DNA of 43,400 bases, taken from NCBI GenBank assembly GCA_036745195.1, contig DAIOGO010000006.1, positions 1 through 43,400 of the forward strand. The letters are read 5' to 3'. Source of the stretch: JBFHRE01 sp036745195. Lineage in GTDB: Bacteria; Actinomycetota; Acidimicrobiia; Spongiisociales; ZC4RG35. Every line of letters starts with the position of its first letter. The stretch's first letter is position 1. The notes below the pieces were generated by a model. The model was given only the letters and a program-made list of their open reading frames with translations, was not told where the DNA came from and ran no database searches. Below are positions 7,696-16,660 of this stretch, piece after piece. The position numbers and the translations under genes were made by a program.

Positions 7696-9972
7696 GTGAC
7701 GATCGCGCCAGAACGCAAGGCATTCATTCGGCCTGATGGCAAGGAGAAAGTGACCGGTCTCGGACGGTACACCGCCGATCTCAACCTGACCGGCCAACTC
7801 CACGCCAAGTTCCGGTACGCCGACCATCCCCACGCCCGCATCGTCCGCATCGACACCGCCGCCGCCCGGGCGCTACCCGGGGTGTTCGCGGTGCTCACCC
7901 ACGAGGACGTGCCGGACGTGCTCTACGGGGGCATGGTCAAGGACCGGCGTCTCTTCGCCAAGGAGAAGGTGCGGTGGGAGGGTGACATCGTCGCCGCCGT
8001 CGCCGCCCGCACCGCCGACATCGCCGCCCGGGCGGTGGCGTTGATCGAGGTGGAGTACGAGGTCCTCCCTCCGCTTCCCGACTTCGTCGCCAACATGACC
8101 GCCGACGCCCCGTTGGTGCACGAGGCCTGGGAGGGATACGACGCCGACGAGAGCCTGGGATACGACCGCAACGTCCTCGGGCACTCCAGCATCTCCAAGG
8201 GTGATGCCGACGCCGCCATGGCCACAGCCGAGGTGGTCGTCAAGAGCCGGTACGTATCCGAGGCGTCGCAGGGCGCCCCGATCGAACCCCGTGCCATCCT
8301 CGCCCAATGGCAGGGAGACAAGGTCACGGTGTGGTCCTCCACCCAGGTTCCGTTTGCCGCCCGCGCCGGCGTCGCTCGCACCCTCGACCTCCCCGAATCC
8401 CATGTCAGGGTCATCGTCCCGCTGCTCGGCGGTGGCTTCGGCTCCAAGTGCGATTTCCACTTCGAGGCCCACGTGGCGGCACTGGCCAGGGCCACCCGCC
8501 GCCCGGTGAAGCTGGTGTTCTCCCGTCAGGAGGAGTTCTTCGCCCCCGACCATCGCCGGGAGGGGATGGTGATCGAGTTGGAGACGGGCGTCACCCGGGA
8601 CGGGCGGATGGTGGCACGGCGTGGCCGCCTCGTGCTAGACAAGGGCGCCTACTGCGGCGAAGGCGGCTTCTTCGCCCAGATGGCGGCAGTCCATGCCTGC
8701 GGGCCGTACCGGATCGACAACATCCAGGTGGACGCCTATCTCAACTACTCGACCAATCAGCCGTCGAGCTCGGTGCGGGCTCCCACCGCCCCGCAGACCT
8801 GCTGGGCGCTGGAACAGCACCTCGACGAGGTGGCCAATGCGATCGGGATGGATCCGGTCGAGCTGCGGCGTCGGACGCTCATCGAGGAAGGGGCGGAGGG
8901 TCCGGCGGGACAGATCTTCGATCGGATCGGCGCCAAGGAGACCCTCGAGGCCGCCCTCGAGATGATCGGCTATGGCAAAGACCTGCCCGATGACGAGGCG
9001 ATCGGCGTCGCTTGCGGTTGGTGGCCGTCCTTCGGATCGGCCTCGGGCGCCTACGTCAAGCTCAACGCCGACGGCACCGGGACCATCATCACCGGGGCGA
9101 TGGAATCCGGCACGGGTGCGGTGATGGGTCTTCCGATCCTGGCCGCCGAGGTGCTGGGCATGCGACCCGACGATTTCTCGATTCTCTACCAGGACACCGA
9201 CGCCGGACCCTGGGACATGGGCTCGTCCGGATCGCAGACCACGTTCAACAACGGGCGGGCGGTGATCGAGGCGGCCAAGGAGGTCCGCAGCCGACTCCTC
9301 GACCTGGCCGCCACCGAACTGGAGGCCCACCGCGACGACCTCGAACTGGGGGAGGGCGAGATCCGGGTCAAGGGTTCGCCCGGGGTATCGGTCACCATCG
9401 CCCATCTGGCCGGCACCGGCGAGCCGATCCTGGGCAAGGGATTCGGCGAGGTGCCGTCGGCTCCCGATGTGGACGCCTCGGCCTGTGTCGGCCGGCTCGG
9501 GATGGAGTCGTTCCTCGCTCCGCAGCTCATCACCCACGCCGCCCGGGTCAAGCTCGACCGGGCCACCGGGGTGGTTCGGGTGCTCGAGTTCGCCGCTGCC
9601 CACGACTCCGGCGTGATCCTCAATCGAATGGGGGCGGACGGCCAGGTCTACGGCGGCGTGCTCATGGGCATCGGCCAGGCCCTGTCGGAGGCGACCTGGT
9701 TCGATGAAGACGGCCGTCAGCGCAATCCGGGCCTGCTCGATTACAAACTGCAGACCGTCAGCGACGCTCCCGCCATCGACATCCGCTGGATCGAGATCGA
9801 CACCCCCGGCGCCGGACCGAAAGGGTCGAAGGGAGTCGGTGAACCTCCCAGCGTGCCCACCCCGGGTGCGATCGGCAACGCCATCGCCAAGCTGATCGGC
9901 CGGCACGTCAAACGCCTTCCGATGACCCCCGAGCGGGTCTGGGAGACGATGCACGACTCCCAGGAAGGTTGA
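7696..9972 (+). CDS. Xanthine dehydrogenase family, molybdopterin-binding subunit
   Basis: The 758-residue large catalytic subunit of a three-gene molybdenum hydroxylase. The N-terminal a/b-hammerhead domain (about 1-120) is followed by the Mo-cofactor domains. LLGGGFGSK and the GSSGSQTTFN stretch contact the pterin, and the C-terminal KGVGEPPSVPTPGAIGNA holds the conserved catalytic Glu. The loop at SVRAPTAPQTCWALEQ is neither the AYxCSFR loop of form I CO dehydrogenase nor the AYRGAGR loop of form II, so CO oxidation is unlikely; purines, aldehydes or N-heterocycles are more plausible. The start is GTG at 7696 with GAGG upstream. The order here is large, FAD, Fe-S, whereas coxMSL operons run medium, small, large. 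It is co-transcribed with the next two genes. Confidence 0.9.
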   Translation: MTIAPERKAFIRPDGKEKVTGLGRYTADLNLTGQLHAKFRYADHPHARIVRIDTAAARALPGVFAVLTHEDVPDVLYGGMVKDRRLFAKEKVRWEGDIVAAVAARTADIAARAVALIEVEYEVLPPLPDFVANMTADAPLVHEAWEGYDADESLGYDRNVLGHSSISKGDADAAMATAEVVVKSRYVSEASQGAPIEPRAILAQWQGDKVTVWSSTQVPFAARAGVARTLDLPESHVRVIVPLLGGGFGSKCDFHFEAHVAALARATRRPVKLVFSRQEEFFAPDHRREGMVIELETGVTRDGRMVARRGRLVLDKGAYCGEGGFFAQMAAVHACGPYRIDNIQVDAYLNYSTNQPSSSVRAPTAPQTCWALEQHLDEVANAIGMDPVELRRRTLIEEGAEGPAGQIFDRIGAKETLEAALEMIGYGKDLPDDEAIGVACGWWPSFGSASGAYVKLNADGTGTIITGAMESGTGAVMGLPILAAEVLGMRPDDFSILYQDTDAGPWDMGSSGSQTTFNNGRAVIEAAKEVRSRLLDLAATELEAHRDDLELGEGEIRVKGSPGVSVTIAHLAGTGEPILGKGFGEVPSAPDVDASACVGRLGMESFLAPQLITHAARVKLDRATGVVRVLEFAAAHDSGVILNRMGADGQVYGGVLMGIGQALSEATWFDEDGRQRNPGLLDYKLQTVSDAPAIDIRWIEIDTPGAGPKGSKGVGEPPSVPTPGAIGNAIAKLIGRHVKRLPMTPERVWETMHDSQEG

Positions 9973-9974
9973 CC

Positions 9975-10868
9975 ATGGCGACCTATGTGACAGCCAGGAC
10001 CATCGACGACGTCGTGTCGGCGCTGGCCGCCGGTGCCCGACCGGTGGCAGGCGGCACCGATCTGGTGGTTGGGGGCCGCCAGGGCAAGAAACCGTTGCCG
10101 GATTCCCTGGTCGGCATCCATCGGGTGGCCGAGCTACGGGGGATCGAGGAGGGCGCCGATGGCCTCACTCTGGGGGCTCTGGTGACCCACGCCGAGATCG
10201 TGTCCCATCCGCTGATTCGAAGCCGGTACACCGGCCTGGCCGACGCCTCGGCCATCGTCGGCTCCCACGCCACCAGGGCCAACGGAACCATCGGTGGGAA
10301 CGTGATGAATGCCTCGCCGGCGATGGACACCGGAGCGCCACTTCTCTGCCTGGGCGCCGACGTCCTGCTGGCCGGTCCGGGAGGGACCCGGCGGGTGGCG
10401 ATGGCGGACCTGTGGACCGGTCCCGGCCAGACCGGCGCGGCGGCAGACGAGGTGCTGGTCTCGGTCAGGATCCCGGCACCCGCCGACGGCTCGGGCAGCG
10501 CCTACGTCCGGCTCCAGTACCGCCGTCAGATGGAGATCGCGGTGGTCGCGGCCGGGGCGTCCGTCACGCTCCGAAACGGAGTGGTGACGGAGGCGGCGGT
10601 GGCCATCACCGCCCTCGCTCCCACCATCTTCGTTGTCCCCGAGGCGGGCACCCGGCTGGTCGGTTCGTCTGGTGACGAGGCGGCGGTGACCGAGGCGGCG
10701 AAGGCGGCGGCGGCAGCCGCCCGGCCGATCGGCGACGTGCGGGCCTCCGCCGACTACCGGCGGGCGATGGCGGCCGTGATCGCCGGCCGGGCCATCTCCA
10801 CCGCCCTGGCCAGGGCAAGGGGCGAGCAAGTGACGATTCCGGCGAGTGATTCGACCTTCGGGAGCTGA
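9975..10868 (+). CDS. Xanthine dehydrogenase family, FAD-binding subunit
   Basis: A 297-residue medium subunit that passes electrons from the 2Fe-2S clusters through FAD to an acceptor. The two signature FAD loops are present: AGGTDLVVGG near residue 25 and ATRANGTIGGNVMNASP near residue 98. The CO_deh_flav_C domain fills roughly the last 110 residues. I chose the ATG at 9975 because AGGAAGG at 9962-9968 is well spaced for it; a TTG at 9969 is in frame but too close. Only 2 bp separate it from the stop of the large subunit, so translation is probably coupled. The C-terminal region is alanine-rich but keeps the family pattern. Confidence 0.9.
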   Translation: MATYVTARTIDDVVSALAAGARPVAGGTDLVVGGRQGKKPLPDSLVGIHRVAELRGIEEGADGLTLGALVTHAEIVSHPLIRSRYTGLADASAIVGSHATRANGTIGGNVMNASPAMDTGAPLLCLGADVLLAGPGGTRRVAMADLWTGPGQTGAAADEVLVSVRIPAPADGSGSAYVRLQYRRQMEIAVVAAGASVTLRNGVVTEAAVAITALAPTIFVVPEAGTRLVGSSGDEAAVTEAAKAAAAAARPIGDVRASADYRRAMAAVIAGRAISTALARARGEQVTIPASDSTFGS

Positions 10869-10869
10869 T

Positions 10870-11334
10870 GTGGCGTATTCGATCGAACTGACAGTGAACG
10901 GCGTGCCCTACCCCCTCGAGGTCGAGGCGCACGCCAGTCTCCTCCACACCGTCCGCGACCAGGTCGGGCTCACCGGATCGAAAGAGGGCTGTGACGACTC
11001 GGAGTGCGGGGCGTGCATGATGCTGATCGATGGCCGGCCGGTGAACTCCTGTTCGTATCTGGCGGTTCAGGCCGACGGATCCGCCATCACGACCATCGAA
11101 GGTCTGATGGCGGGTGAGGGTCTCACCCCGTTGCAGGAGGCGTTCCTGACCGAGGGCGGGGTCCAGTGCGGGTTCTGCACGCCGGGGATGCTCATCTCGG
11201 CCACCGCCCTCCTCGCCGCCAATCCCGCCCCCACCGCCGACGAGGTGCGGATCGGGCTTTCGGGCAACCTGTGTCGCTGCACCGGCTACGACGGGATCGT
11301 CCGAGCGGTGTTGAAGGTGGCAGCCGGCGACTGA
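10870..11334 (+). CDS. Xanthine dehydrogenase family, [2Fe-2S]-binding subunit
   Basis: A 154-residue small subunit carrying two [2Fe-2S] clusters. The N-terminal plant-ferredoxin-type domain has GCDDSECGACMMLIDG plus a later Cys (VNSC). The C-terminal helical domain has QCGFCTPGM and NLCRCTGYDGI. All eight cluster cysteines are present. I place the start at GTG 10870, one base past the stop of the FAD subunit and just after GGAG at 10861-10864; the ATG at 10868 is out of frame. It completes the hydroxylase operon, and no maturation gene (XdhC or CoxF type) follows. Confidence 0.9.
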   Translation: MAYSIELTVNGVPYPLEVEAHASLLHTVRDQVGLTGSKEGCDDSECGACMMLIDGRPVNSCSYLAVQADGSAITTIEGLMAGEGLTPLQEAFLTEGGVQCGFCTPGMLISATALLAANPAPTADEVRIGLSGNLCRCTGYDGIVRAVLKVAAGD

Positions 11335-11407
11335 ACCCGCAGGCGACGGTCCAGGGGGCGGGGGCGAATATAGGGGTCGACCTGCACCGAGTACCATGTG
11401 CTCCGCC

Positions 11408-13237
11408 ATGTCCGGCACCCCCTCCATTCGCAATGTCGCCATCGTCGCGCACGTAGACCACGGGAAGACCACCCTGGTCGACGCCATGCTGCGCCAGACC
11501 GGGGTGTTCGCCGCCCACGAGGCGGTGGTCGACCGGATCCTCGACTCCAGCGATCAGGAGCGTGAGCGGGGAATCACCATCCTCGCCAAGGCCGCCTCGA
11601 TCGAGTGGCACGGGGTCAAGATCAACCTGGTCGACACCCCCGGTCACGCCGACTTCGGCGGTGAGGTCGAGCGGGCGTTGGAGATGGTCGACGGGGTGCT
11701 GTTGCTGGTCGACGCCGCCGAAGGTCCGCTGCCGCAGACCAGATACGTCCTCTCCAAGGCCCTTTCCCGCGGGCTTCCGGCGGTGGTGGTCATCAACAAG
11801 GTCGATCGCCAGGATGCCCGGCCGGCGGCGGTGGTGGACGAGGTCTACGAGTTGTTCTTCGACCTGGGGGCGGAGGGAGAGCACATCGAGTTCCCGATCG
11901 TGTCGACCATCGCCCGGTACGGTCAGGCGGTCACGGGGATCGGGATGCCCGACGAATCCTCCGATCTCGCGCCGTTGTTCGAGGCGCTGGTCGCCACCAT
12001 CCCTTCCCCGGCGGGCGATCCGTCGGCGCCGCTCCAGGCAATCGTGACGAATCTCGATGCCTCCGACTACCTGGGCCGGCTCGCCATCGGGCGAGTGGTG
12101 CAAGGAACTCTGGTGGCGGGCACCCAGGTCGCTCTGTGCCACTCCACCGACGAGGAGCCCCCGATCAAGCGCAAGCTCACACAGTTGATGGGATTCTCCG
12201 GTCTGGCCCGGACCGATGTGACCGAGCGGATCGCCGGAGACCTGTTCGTGGTGGCCGGTTTCCCCGAGGTCGAGATCGGCGACACCCTGGCCGATCCGGT
12301 TGACCCTCAGGCCCTGCCCCGGCTGGTGGTGGACGAGCCGGTGCTGCGGATGACCTTCGGGGTCAACACCTCACCGCTGGCCGGTCGGGAGGGCAAGTTC
12401 CTCACCTCCCGCCAGATCAAGGACCGGCTGGAGCGTGAGGTGTTGGGCAACGTCTCGATCCGGATCGGGCCGACCAGTTCTCCCGAGATCATCGAGGTCG
12501 CCGGTCGGGGAGAGCTCCAGCTGGCCGTCCTCATCGAGACGATGCGGCGGGAGGGCTTCGAGCTTCAGGTGAGCCGCCCCGAAGTCATTCTCCGCGCGAT
12601 CGATGGCAAACCCCACGAACCGCTGGAGCGGGCGGTGGTGGACGTGCCCGACGAGTACGTCGGCACCGTCACCCAGGCGGTTGCTCCCCGCAAGGGAACC
12701 GTTCTCGACCTCCGGCCCGGCGATCGAGGTCGCACCATCATCACGCTCACGGCCCCCAGCCGGGGTCTGCTCGGTTTCCGATCGCTGCTCATGACCGCCA
12801 CCCGGGGTACCGCCCTGGTCCACCAGCACCACGAGGGCTGGATCCCGTGGGTGGGCGAGCTGCCCCACCGGCATGGCGGGGCGGTGACCTCGGATCGCTC
12901 CGGGGTGTCGACCGCGTTTGCTCTCGACAACCTGCAGAAACGAACAGAATTGTTCATCGGCGCCGGCGAAGACGTGTACGAGGGAATGGTGATCGGCGAG
13001 AACTCCCGTCCGGAAGAGATGCAGGCCAACGCCGCCAAAGCGAAGCAGCTCACCAACATCCGCGCCTCCGGATCGGACGATGCCATCAAGCTGACACCGC
13101 CCCGCCGGCTGACCCTCGAGACTGCCATCGAGTGGATCGCCGAGGACGAACTGGTCGAGGTGACACCCAAATCCGTACGGGTGCGCAAGCGCCATCTGAC
13201 CGAGTCCGATCGCAAGCTCGCCGCCAAGAGCCGCTGA
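11408..13237 (+). CDS. typA: Ribosome-associated GTPase TypA/BipA
   Basis: A 609-residue translational GTPase that acts on the ribosome, mostly under stress or low temperature. The G-domain motifs are intact: AHVDHGKTTL (G1), RGITI (G2), DTPGHADFGG (G3) and NKVD (G4). Beta-barrel and EF-G-like domains III/V follow, and the C-terminal TypA-specific domain contains KRTELFIGAGEDVYEGMVIGE. Length matches the family. I start at ATG 11408 (MSGTPSIRN) rather than the in-frame ATG at 11396, because the shorter form matches usual TypA N-termini. A TATAGG -10-like element at 11369-11374 suggests its own promoter. It converges with the sortase gene with a single base between the stops. Confidence 0.95.
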   Translation: MSGTPSIRNVAIVAHVDHGKTTLVDAMLRQTGVFAAHEAVVDRILDSSDQERERGITILAKAASIEWHGVKINLVDTPGHADFGGEVERALEMVDGVLLLVDAAEGPLPQTRYVLSKALSRGLPAVVVINKVDRQDARPAAVVDEVYELFFDLGAEGEHIEFPIVSTIARYGQAVTGIGMPDESSDLAPLFEALVATIPSPAGDPSAPLQAIVTNLDASDYLGRLAIGRVVQGTLVAGTQVALCHSTDEEPPIKRKLTQLMGFSGLARTDVTERIAGDLFVVAGFPEVEIGDTLADPVDPQALPRLVVDEPVLRMTFGVNTSPLAGREGKFLTSRQIKDRLEREVLGNVSIRIGPTSSPEIIEVAGRGELQLAVLIETMRREGFELQVSRPEVILRAIDGKPHEPLERAVVDVPDEYVGTVTQAVAPRKGTVLDLRPGDRGRTIITLTAPSRGLLGFRSLLMTATRGTALVHQHHEGWIPWVGELPHRHGGAVTSDRSGVSTAFALDNLQKRTELFIGAGEDVYEGMVIGENSRPEEMQANAAKAKQLTNIRASGSDDAIKLTPPRRLTLETAIEWIAEDELVEVTPKSVRVRKRHLTESDRKLAAKSR

Positions 13238-13253
13238 CCTAGCTCATAGCGGC
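13230..13253. terminator. Short hairpin enclosing two convergent stop codons
   Basis: GCCGCT at 13230-13235 can pair with AGCGGC at 13248-13253. The 12-base loop holds most of the TypA stop (13235-13237) and all of the sortase stop (13239-13241). There is no T-tract. It is weak alone, but parallels the repeats at 5534-5626 and 24928-24961. Confidence 0.35.
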
Positions 13254-13934
13254 GGCCGGATGAGACTCGATCGGGGTGGCGTACACCACGACATTGGAGT
13301 CGTAGCGCCGCAGCGCACGGTTGAAGTCGCCACCACAGGTGATGAGGGTGAGCACCGGGTCCCCGGACCGGCTGAAGATGAGGTCGAGCGGGAGCTCGTC
13401 TTTGAGGTAGGTCTCGCGAGCGATGACTTCGAACATCGAGCTCGAGCCGTCGTCGTAGTCGACGACGACGATCGCTCCCGGTTCGAGCTTTCGGAGATCG
13501 TAGAAGACTCCGGGACCTTGACCCTCGAGATCGACGTGAGCGGCGAGGACCGCCGAGCCGGGCTGACCGGGGGCGGGACCGAAGCGGTACCAGGCCACCT
13601 CGTCGACTTTGTCGGGAATCTCCATCTCGCCGCTCGGTTCGATTCCGACCGGGATGACTGGGGCGTTCTCGACCAGGTCGGGGATTCTCAACCCAACCGG
13701 GCTTGCCGCCGGCCGGGGTGCCGGGTCGGGGATGGTGAATCGGAACGGCGAGGCCTCGGATGCGGGCGCTTGACCGACGGTGGGCGCCGGTCGTGGGGCG
13801 AGGTTCTCCTCGATCGCTTCCACGTTGCCGGCGGCGGGGGAGATCCGGGTCGCCGCCCAGACCATGGTCGAGAGAAGTGCCAGGGCAAGGCCGAAGCGGA
13901 CCAACCACATGGCCAGCGGCGGGGAGGGCCTCAT
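13239..13934 (-). CDS. Class F sortase
   Basis: A 231-residue membrane-anchored transpeptidase that joins surface proteins to the envelope. One N-terminal membrane segment (about residues 8-28) is followed by a Pro/Ala-rich linker to about residue 80 and then the sortase barrel. Catalytic residues are visible: His in VLAAHVDL, Cys in TLITCGG, and Arg in the ALRRYDSN stretch before the last strand. I start at ATG 13934 (MRPSPPLAMW), preceded by GGGGAG, rather than further upstream where the frame overlaps the neighbour's end. It lies 34 bp downstream of a DUF4397 protein with a sorting-signal-like C-terminus, its likely substrate, in the same operon. Class F assignment is by overall resemblance. 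Confidence 0.85.
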   Translation of the reverse strand: MRPSPPLAMWLVRFGLALALLSTMVWAATRISPAAGNVEAIEENLAPRPAPTVGQAPASEASPFRFTIPDPAPRPAASPVGLRIPDLVENAPVIPVGIEPSGEMEIPDKVDEVAWYRFGPAPGQPGSAVLAAHVDLEGQGPGVFYDLRKLEPGAIVVVDYDDGSSSMFEVIARETYLKDELPLDLIFSRSGDPVLTLITCGGDFNRALRRYDSNVVVYATPIESHPAAAMS

Positions 13935-13968
13935 GCTCTCCCCGCCGCTGGTATCGGTCGCTTGGTGC

Positions 13969-14757
13969 TCAGGCACGCTCGCGGGCGAGCTTGAGGCCGC
14001 CGTAGGTGACTGTCCCGGCCGAGAGGGCCAGGGCCGCAATCAGCCACATCGGGATGGTGTTCAGAAGACCGCCGGTGCCGCTGGGCACGCCGGTGGGGGC
14101 GGCCTGGAGGTTGCCGATCGACTGCACCGCCACCGTGAAGCTGCCGCCGGCGAGGTCGCCGATGGCGTACACGATCACGTTGGTGCCCTCAGGGATGTCG
14201 AGGGGGGTGTCGAGCACGACGGTGGAGGCGTCGCCGGCGGCGGTGACCTTCACCTGATAGGTGCCGGCCGGGACGTCGGCCACGCCCTCGGCGCCGTTGG
14301 CGACATTCGAGAACAGAGCGCCGTCGTTGGCGAGCACGTCGACGTTGGGGGCAGCGGCAGTGTGACGCACCGTGACCCGGCCGTTGCCGGCGGCGATGGA
14401 GGAGATGTCATTCACCCACACAGTGATTTTCGGATTGCCCGCTCCGTCGAGATTGGCCTGGATCGTGGCGTTGGCCCCGGCGGGAAGCGTCACGGTCTGG
14501 CTCAGCACCGGATCGCTGGCCGGATCGGCCCCGGCGGCCAGGATCTCGATGTCGTAGTCGGCGGCAGGCAGTGTGAGGGGGTCCGTCACGGTGCCGAAGG
14601 CGAAATCCTCGAGGGTGAGGGCGTCGTTGACATAGACGTCCACCACGAGGCCAGGAACCCCGTGGACCACGGTCACGGTTCCATCGGCGGTCTGGGCCAT
14701 TGCTGCCGCCGGGATGGCCAGCAGGGCTGCGGCCAGCAGCAGTGTGAGCTTCTTCAT
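13969..14757 (-). CDS. DUF4397 surface protein with sortase-type C-terminus
   Basis: A 262-residue secreted protein. Residues 1-22 (MKKLTLLLAAALLAIPAAAMA) form a clear signal peptide. The body holds two DUF4397-like repeats, each starting with the V-V-HG/HTA-AP-VDV pattern (VTVVHGVPGLVVDVYV and VTVRHTAAAPNVDVLA). The C-terminus has a Pro/Gly/Thr stretch (PTGVPSGTGG), a hydrophobic helix and a basic tail (KLARERA), the layout of a cell-wall sorting signal, although no exact LPxTG is present. The start is ATG 14757, preceded by AAAGGAA. It is the first gene of a two-gene unit with the class F sortase. The function of DUF4397 is unknown; an adhesive or envelope role is inference. Confidence 0.85.
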   Translation of the reverse strand: MKKLTLLLAAALLAIPAAAMAQTADGTVTVVHGVPGLVVDVYVNDALTLEDFAFGTVTDPLTLPAADYDIEILAAGADPASDPVLSQTVTLPAGANATIQANLDGAGNPKITVWVNDISSIAAGNGRVTVRHTAAAPNVDVLANDGALFSNVANGAEGVADVPAGTYQVKVTAAGDASTVVLDTPLDIPEGTNVIVYAIGDLAGGSFTVAVQSIGNLQAAPTGVPSGTGGLLNTIPMWLIAALALSAGTVTYGGLKLARERA

Positions 14758-14823
14758 CGGTCTCGTTCCTTTCACTCGTCTGAGACTGCCGGGTATTCGG
14801 AGCGAGGGCCGATCTGGATGACG

Positions 14824-14831
14824 ATTTAGTA
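14824..14831 (-). promoter_or_regulatory. Possible -10 element for the DUF4397-sortase operon
   Basis: On the minus strand TACTAAAT lies about 66 bases upstream of the DUF4397 start, directly after the T-tract of the pabBC terminator. It is the only AT-rich patch in this spacer (14758-14872). No convincing -35 is seen. Confidence 0.3.
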
Positions 14832-14832
14832 C

Positions 14833-14860
14833 AAAAAATGTTCCCGGTCGGTTTCGACCG
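14833..14860 (-). terminator. Intrinsic terminator after the pabBC fusion
   Basis: Read on the minus strand, CGGTCG (14860-14855), loop AAAC, and CGACCG (14850-14845) are followed after six bases by six Ts (14838-14833). It is the only classical stem-plus-T-tract terminator I find in the window. It separates the formate/folate gene run from the DUF4397-sortase operon. Confidence 0.75.
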
Positions 14861-14872
14861 AGGCCCGCCCGG

Positions 14873-16612
14873 TCAGACCAGCACGGCCGGTTCCCAGCCG
14901 CGCAGCGAGTTGAATCGGGCGATCTCTCCGGCGGTCTCCAGTTCGCCGATCGTGATGGATCGCTCGATCAGGGCTCTCGACTCGATCAGCTCCGCCCGCA
15001 ACGTCCCGGGCAGGCAGCCGTCGGCGGCCGGTGGGGTCGACCACACGCCGTCGATCCGAACCGCCAGGTTGGCGATCGAGGTCTCGGTGACGTGCTTGTC
15101 CGGATTCCACAGCACCACGTCGTCCACTTCCGGGTGGCGGGCGCGGGCCTGCTCGTAGACATGCCGGTTGGTGGTCTTGTGATGAAGAAAGGGATCGCCC
15201 GGGTCGACGGCGATGTCGTCGAGGGCCAGCCTGACCGGACCACCCGGTGGGGGAGGGGCGGGCTCGGTCTCCACCTCCACCCAACCGCGTCGCCCAACCA
15301 GCAGGCGCACTCGAAGAGATACGCCACCCGAGACGGCCCGATCGAGGGCAGCCCGGATCTCGGCCGGGTCGATCGGAACATCGAAATACCAGGCGGCGTC
15401 GAGCAACCGGCGCAGGTGTCGGTCGAGCCGCACGAACCCGGAGCCCGGTTCCCAGCGGATCGACTCGAGGAGCCGGAAATCGGCGCTGCGACGGGCCAGC
15501 ACCGCCGCCTTGAGGACCGCCTCCTGGTACTCGTTGGCCGCCTCCGAGTCGTAGGTGATCCCACCCCCGGTTCCATACCAGGCGAGACCCGAGGAGCGGT
15601 CGACGGTGACGGTGCGAATGGCGACATTGAATGCCCATTGCGGCTCGCCCCCGGGACCGGGACCGCCGAAGCCGAGCGTGCCGCAGTACACGCCGCGCGG
15701 ATCGGCCTCGAGGTCGGAGATGATCTTCATCGTCGCCACCTTGGGAGCGCCCGTGATCGAAGCGGACGGAAACAGCGCCCCGAATACGTCGACCAGAGTG
15801 ACGTCCGGGCGGGGCTCGGCCGTGACGGTGGAGGTGAGCTGCCAGACGGTGTCGTACTTCTCGGTGGTGAACAGTGCCGGGACCTGGACCGATCCGACCC
15901 GGGCGATCCGCCCCAGGTCGTTGCGGACCATGTCGACGATCATCAGGTTCTCCGCCCGGTTCTTGGGGGAGGAGGCAAGCCACTGCCGGGAGTATTCGTC
16001 CGAGGCGAGGTCCACCCCGCGGGCGGTGGTGCCTTTCATCGGTTTCGAGGTGATTCGGTCGTGGCGCCACTCGAAGAACAACTCTGGCGAAGCCGACACG
16101 ATGGCATGTGATCCGGTGTCGAGAAACCCTCCGTACCCGCAGGACTGCGAACGCGACAGATCGGCATAGAGGCTGGCGGCGTCGCCCGAGAAGGGGGCCA
16201 TCATCCGGAAGGTGTGGTTCACCTGGTAGGTGTCCCCCTGCAGGATGTGGTGGCGGATGGTCTCGACCCCCTGGTGGTGGCGGGCGGCGTCGATCGCCGC
16301 CTCCCACCGTCCGAGCGAATAGGGGAGGGGGGCAGGGTCGGGGGCGGGCCCCCGCCGGCTGAAGACCGCAAACCAGGCGTACGGGAGACCTGGCACCGCC
16401 GGTCTCACGGCCAGCGCCGGATCGAAGGCGGGGGCGGCCTCATAGGCGACATATCCGGCCACCCAGTATCCGGCCTTGACCAACTGCTCACATCGTTCGA
16501 GAACTCCGGCAACCTGGTCGATCCGGTCGGCGACCAGGATCTCGATCGGATCGGAGAGGGCGAACGATCTGTGCCGGTGGGGCCGGAGGTCGTCGAACCG
16601 GGCGGTGATCAT
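14873..16612 (-). CDS. pabB: Aminodeoxychorismate synthase component I / aminodeoxychorismate lyase fusion (PabB-PabC)
   Basis: A 579-residue bifunctional enzyme. PabB makes 4-amino-4-deoxychorismate from chorismate, and PabC releases 4-aminobenzoate, the folate precursor. Residues ~1-100 are the PabB N-terminal part. Residues ~110-370 are the chorismate-binding domain, with SPELFFEW, the KPMKGT lysine motif, SPKNRAENLMIVDMVRNDLG and ITGAPK. From ~375 to the end is the PLP aminotransferase class IV domain, with the PLP lysine in FLHHKTTNR and the LWNPDKHVTETSIANLAV motif. No glutamine amidotransferase domain (PabA) is fused or adjacent. It lies 48 bp downstream of fdhA1 on the same strand and ends at a clear terminator, so it may close the one-carbon transcript. 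Confidence 0.92.
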   Translation of the reverse strand: MITARFDDLRPHRHRSFALSDPIEILVADRIDQVAGVLERCEQLVKAGYWVAGYVAYEAAPAFDPALAVRPAVPGLPYAWFAVFSRRGPAPDPAPLPYSLGRWEAAIDAARHHQGVETIRHHILQGDTYQVNHTFRMMAPFSGDAASLYADLSRSQSCGYGGFLDTGSHAIVSASPELFFEWRHDRITSKPMKGTTARGVDLASDEYSRQWLASSPKNRAENLMIVDMVRNDLGRIARVGSVQVPALFTTEKYDTVWQLTSTVTAEPRPDVTLVDVFGALFPSASITGAPKVATMKIISDLEADPRGVYCGTLGFGGPGPGGEPQWAFNVAIRTVTVDRSSGLAWYGTGGGITYDSEAANEYQEAVLKAAVLARRSADFRLLESIRWEPGSGFVRLDRHLRRLLDAAWYFDVPIDPAEIRAALDRAVSGGVSLRVRLLVGRRGWVEVETEPAPPPPGGPVRLALDDIAVDPGDPFLHHKTTNRHVYEQARARHPEVDDVVLWNPDKHVTETSIANLAVRIDGVWSTPPAADGCLPGTLRAELIESRALIERSITIGELETAGEIARFNSLRGWEPAVLV

Positions 16613-16660
16613 GTCGGGGGAATCATCGCAGGGCCCCGCTCTCGTGGTGGTGGGGGCGAG

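Noticed and set aside
7696..11334. Aerobic CO dehydrogenase (coxLMS)
   Set aside because: The large-subunit loop lacks the form I AYxCSFR motif and the gene order differs from coxMSL.
14826..16307. A 493-codon minus-strand frame overlapping pabBC
   Set aside because: It is a shifted frame of the same strand with Arg/Pro/Gly-rich composition and no motif; the pabBC frame explains the region fully.
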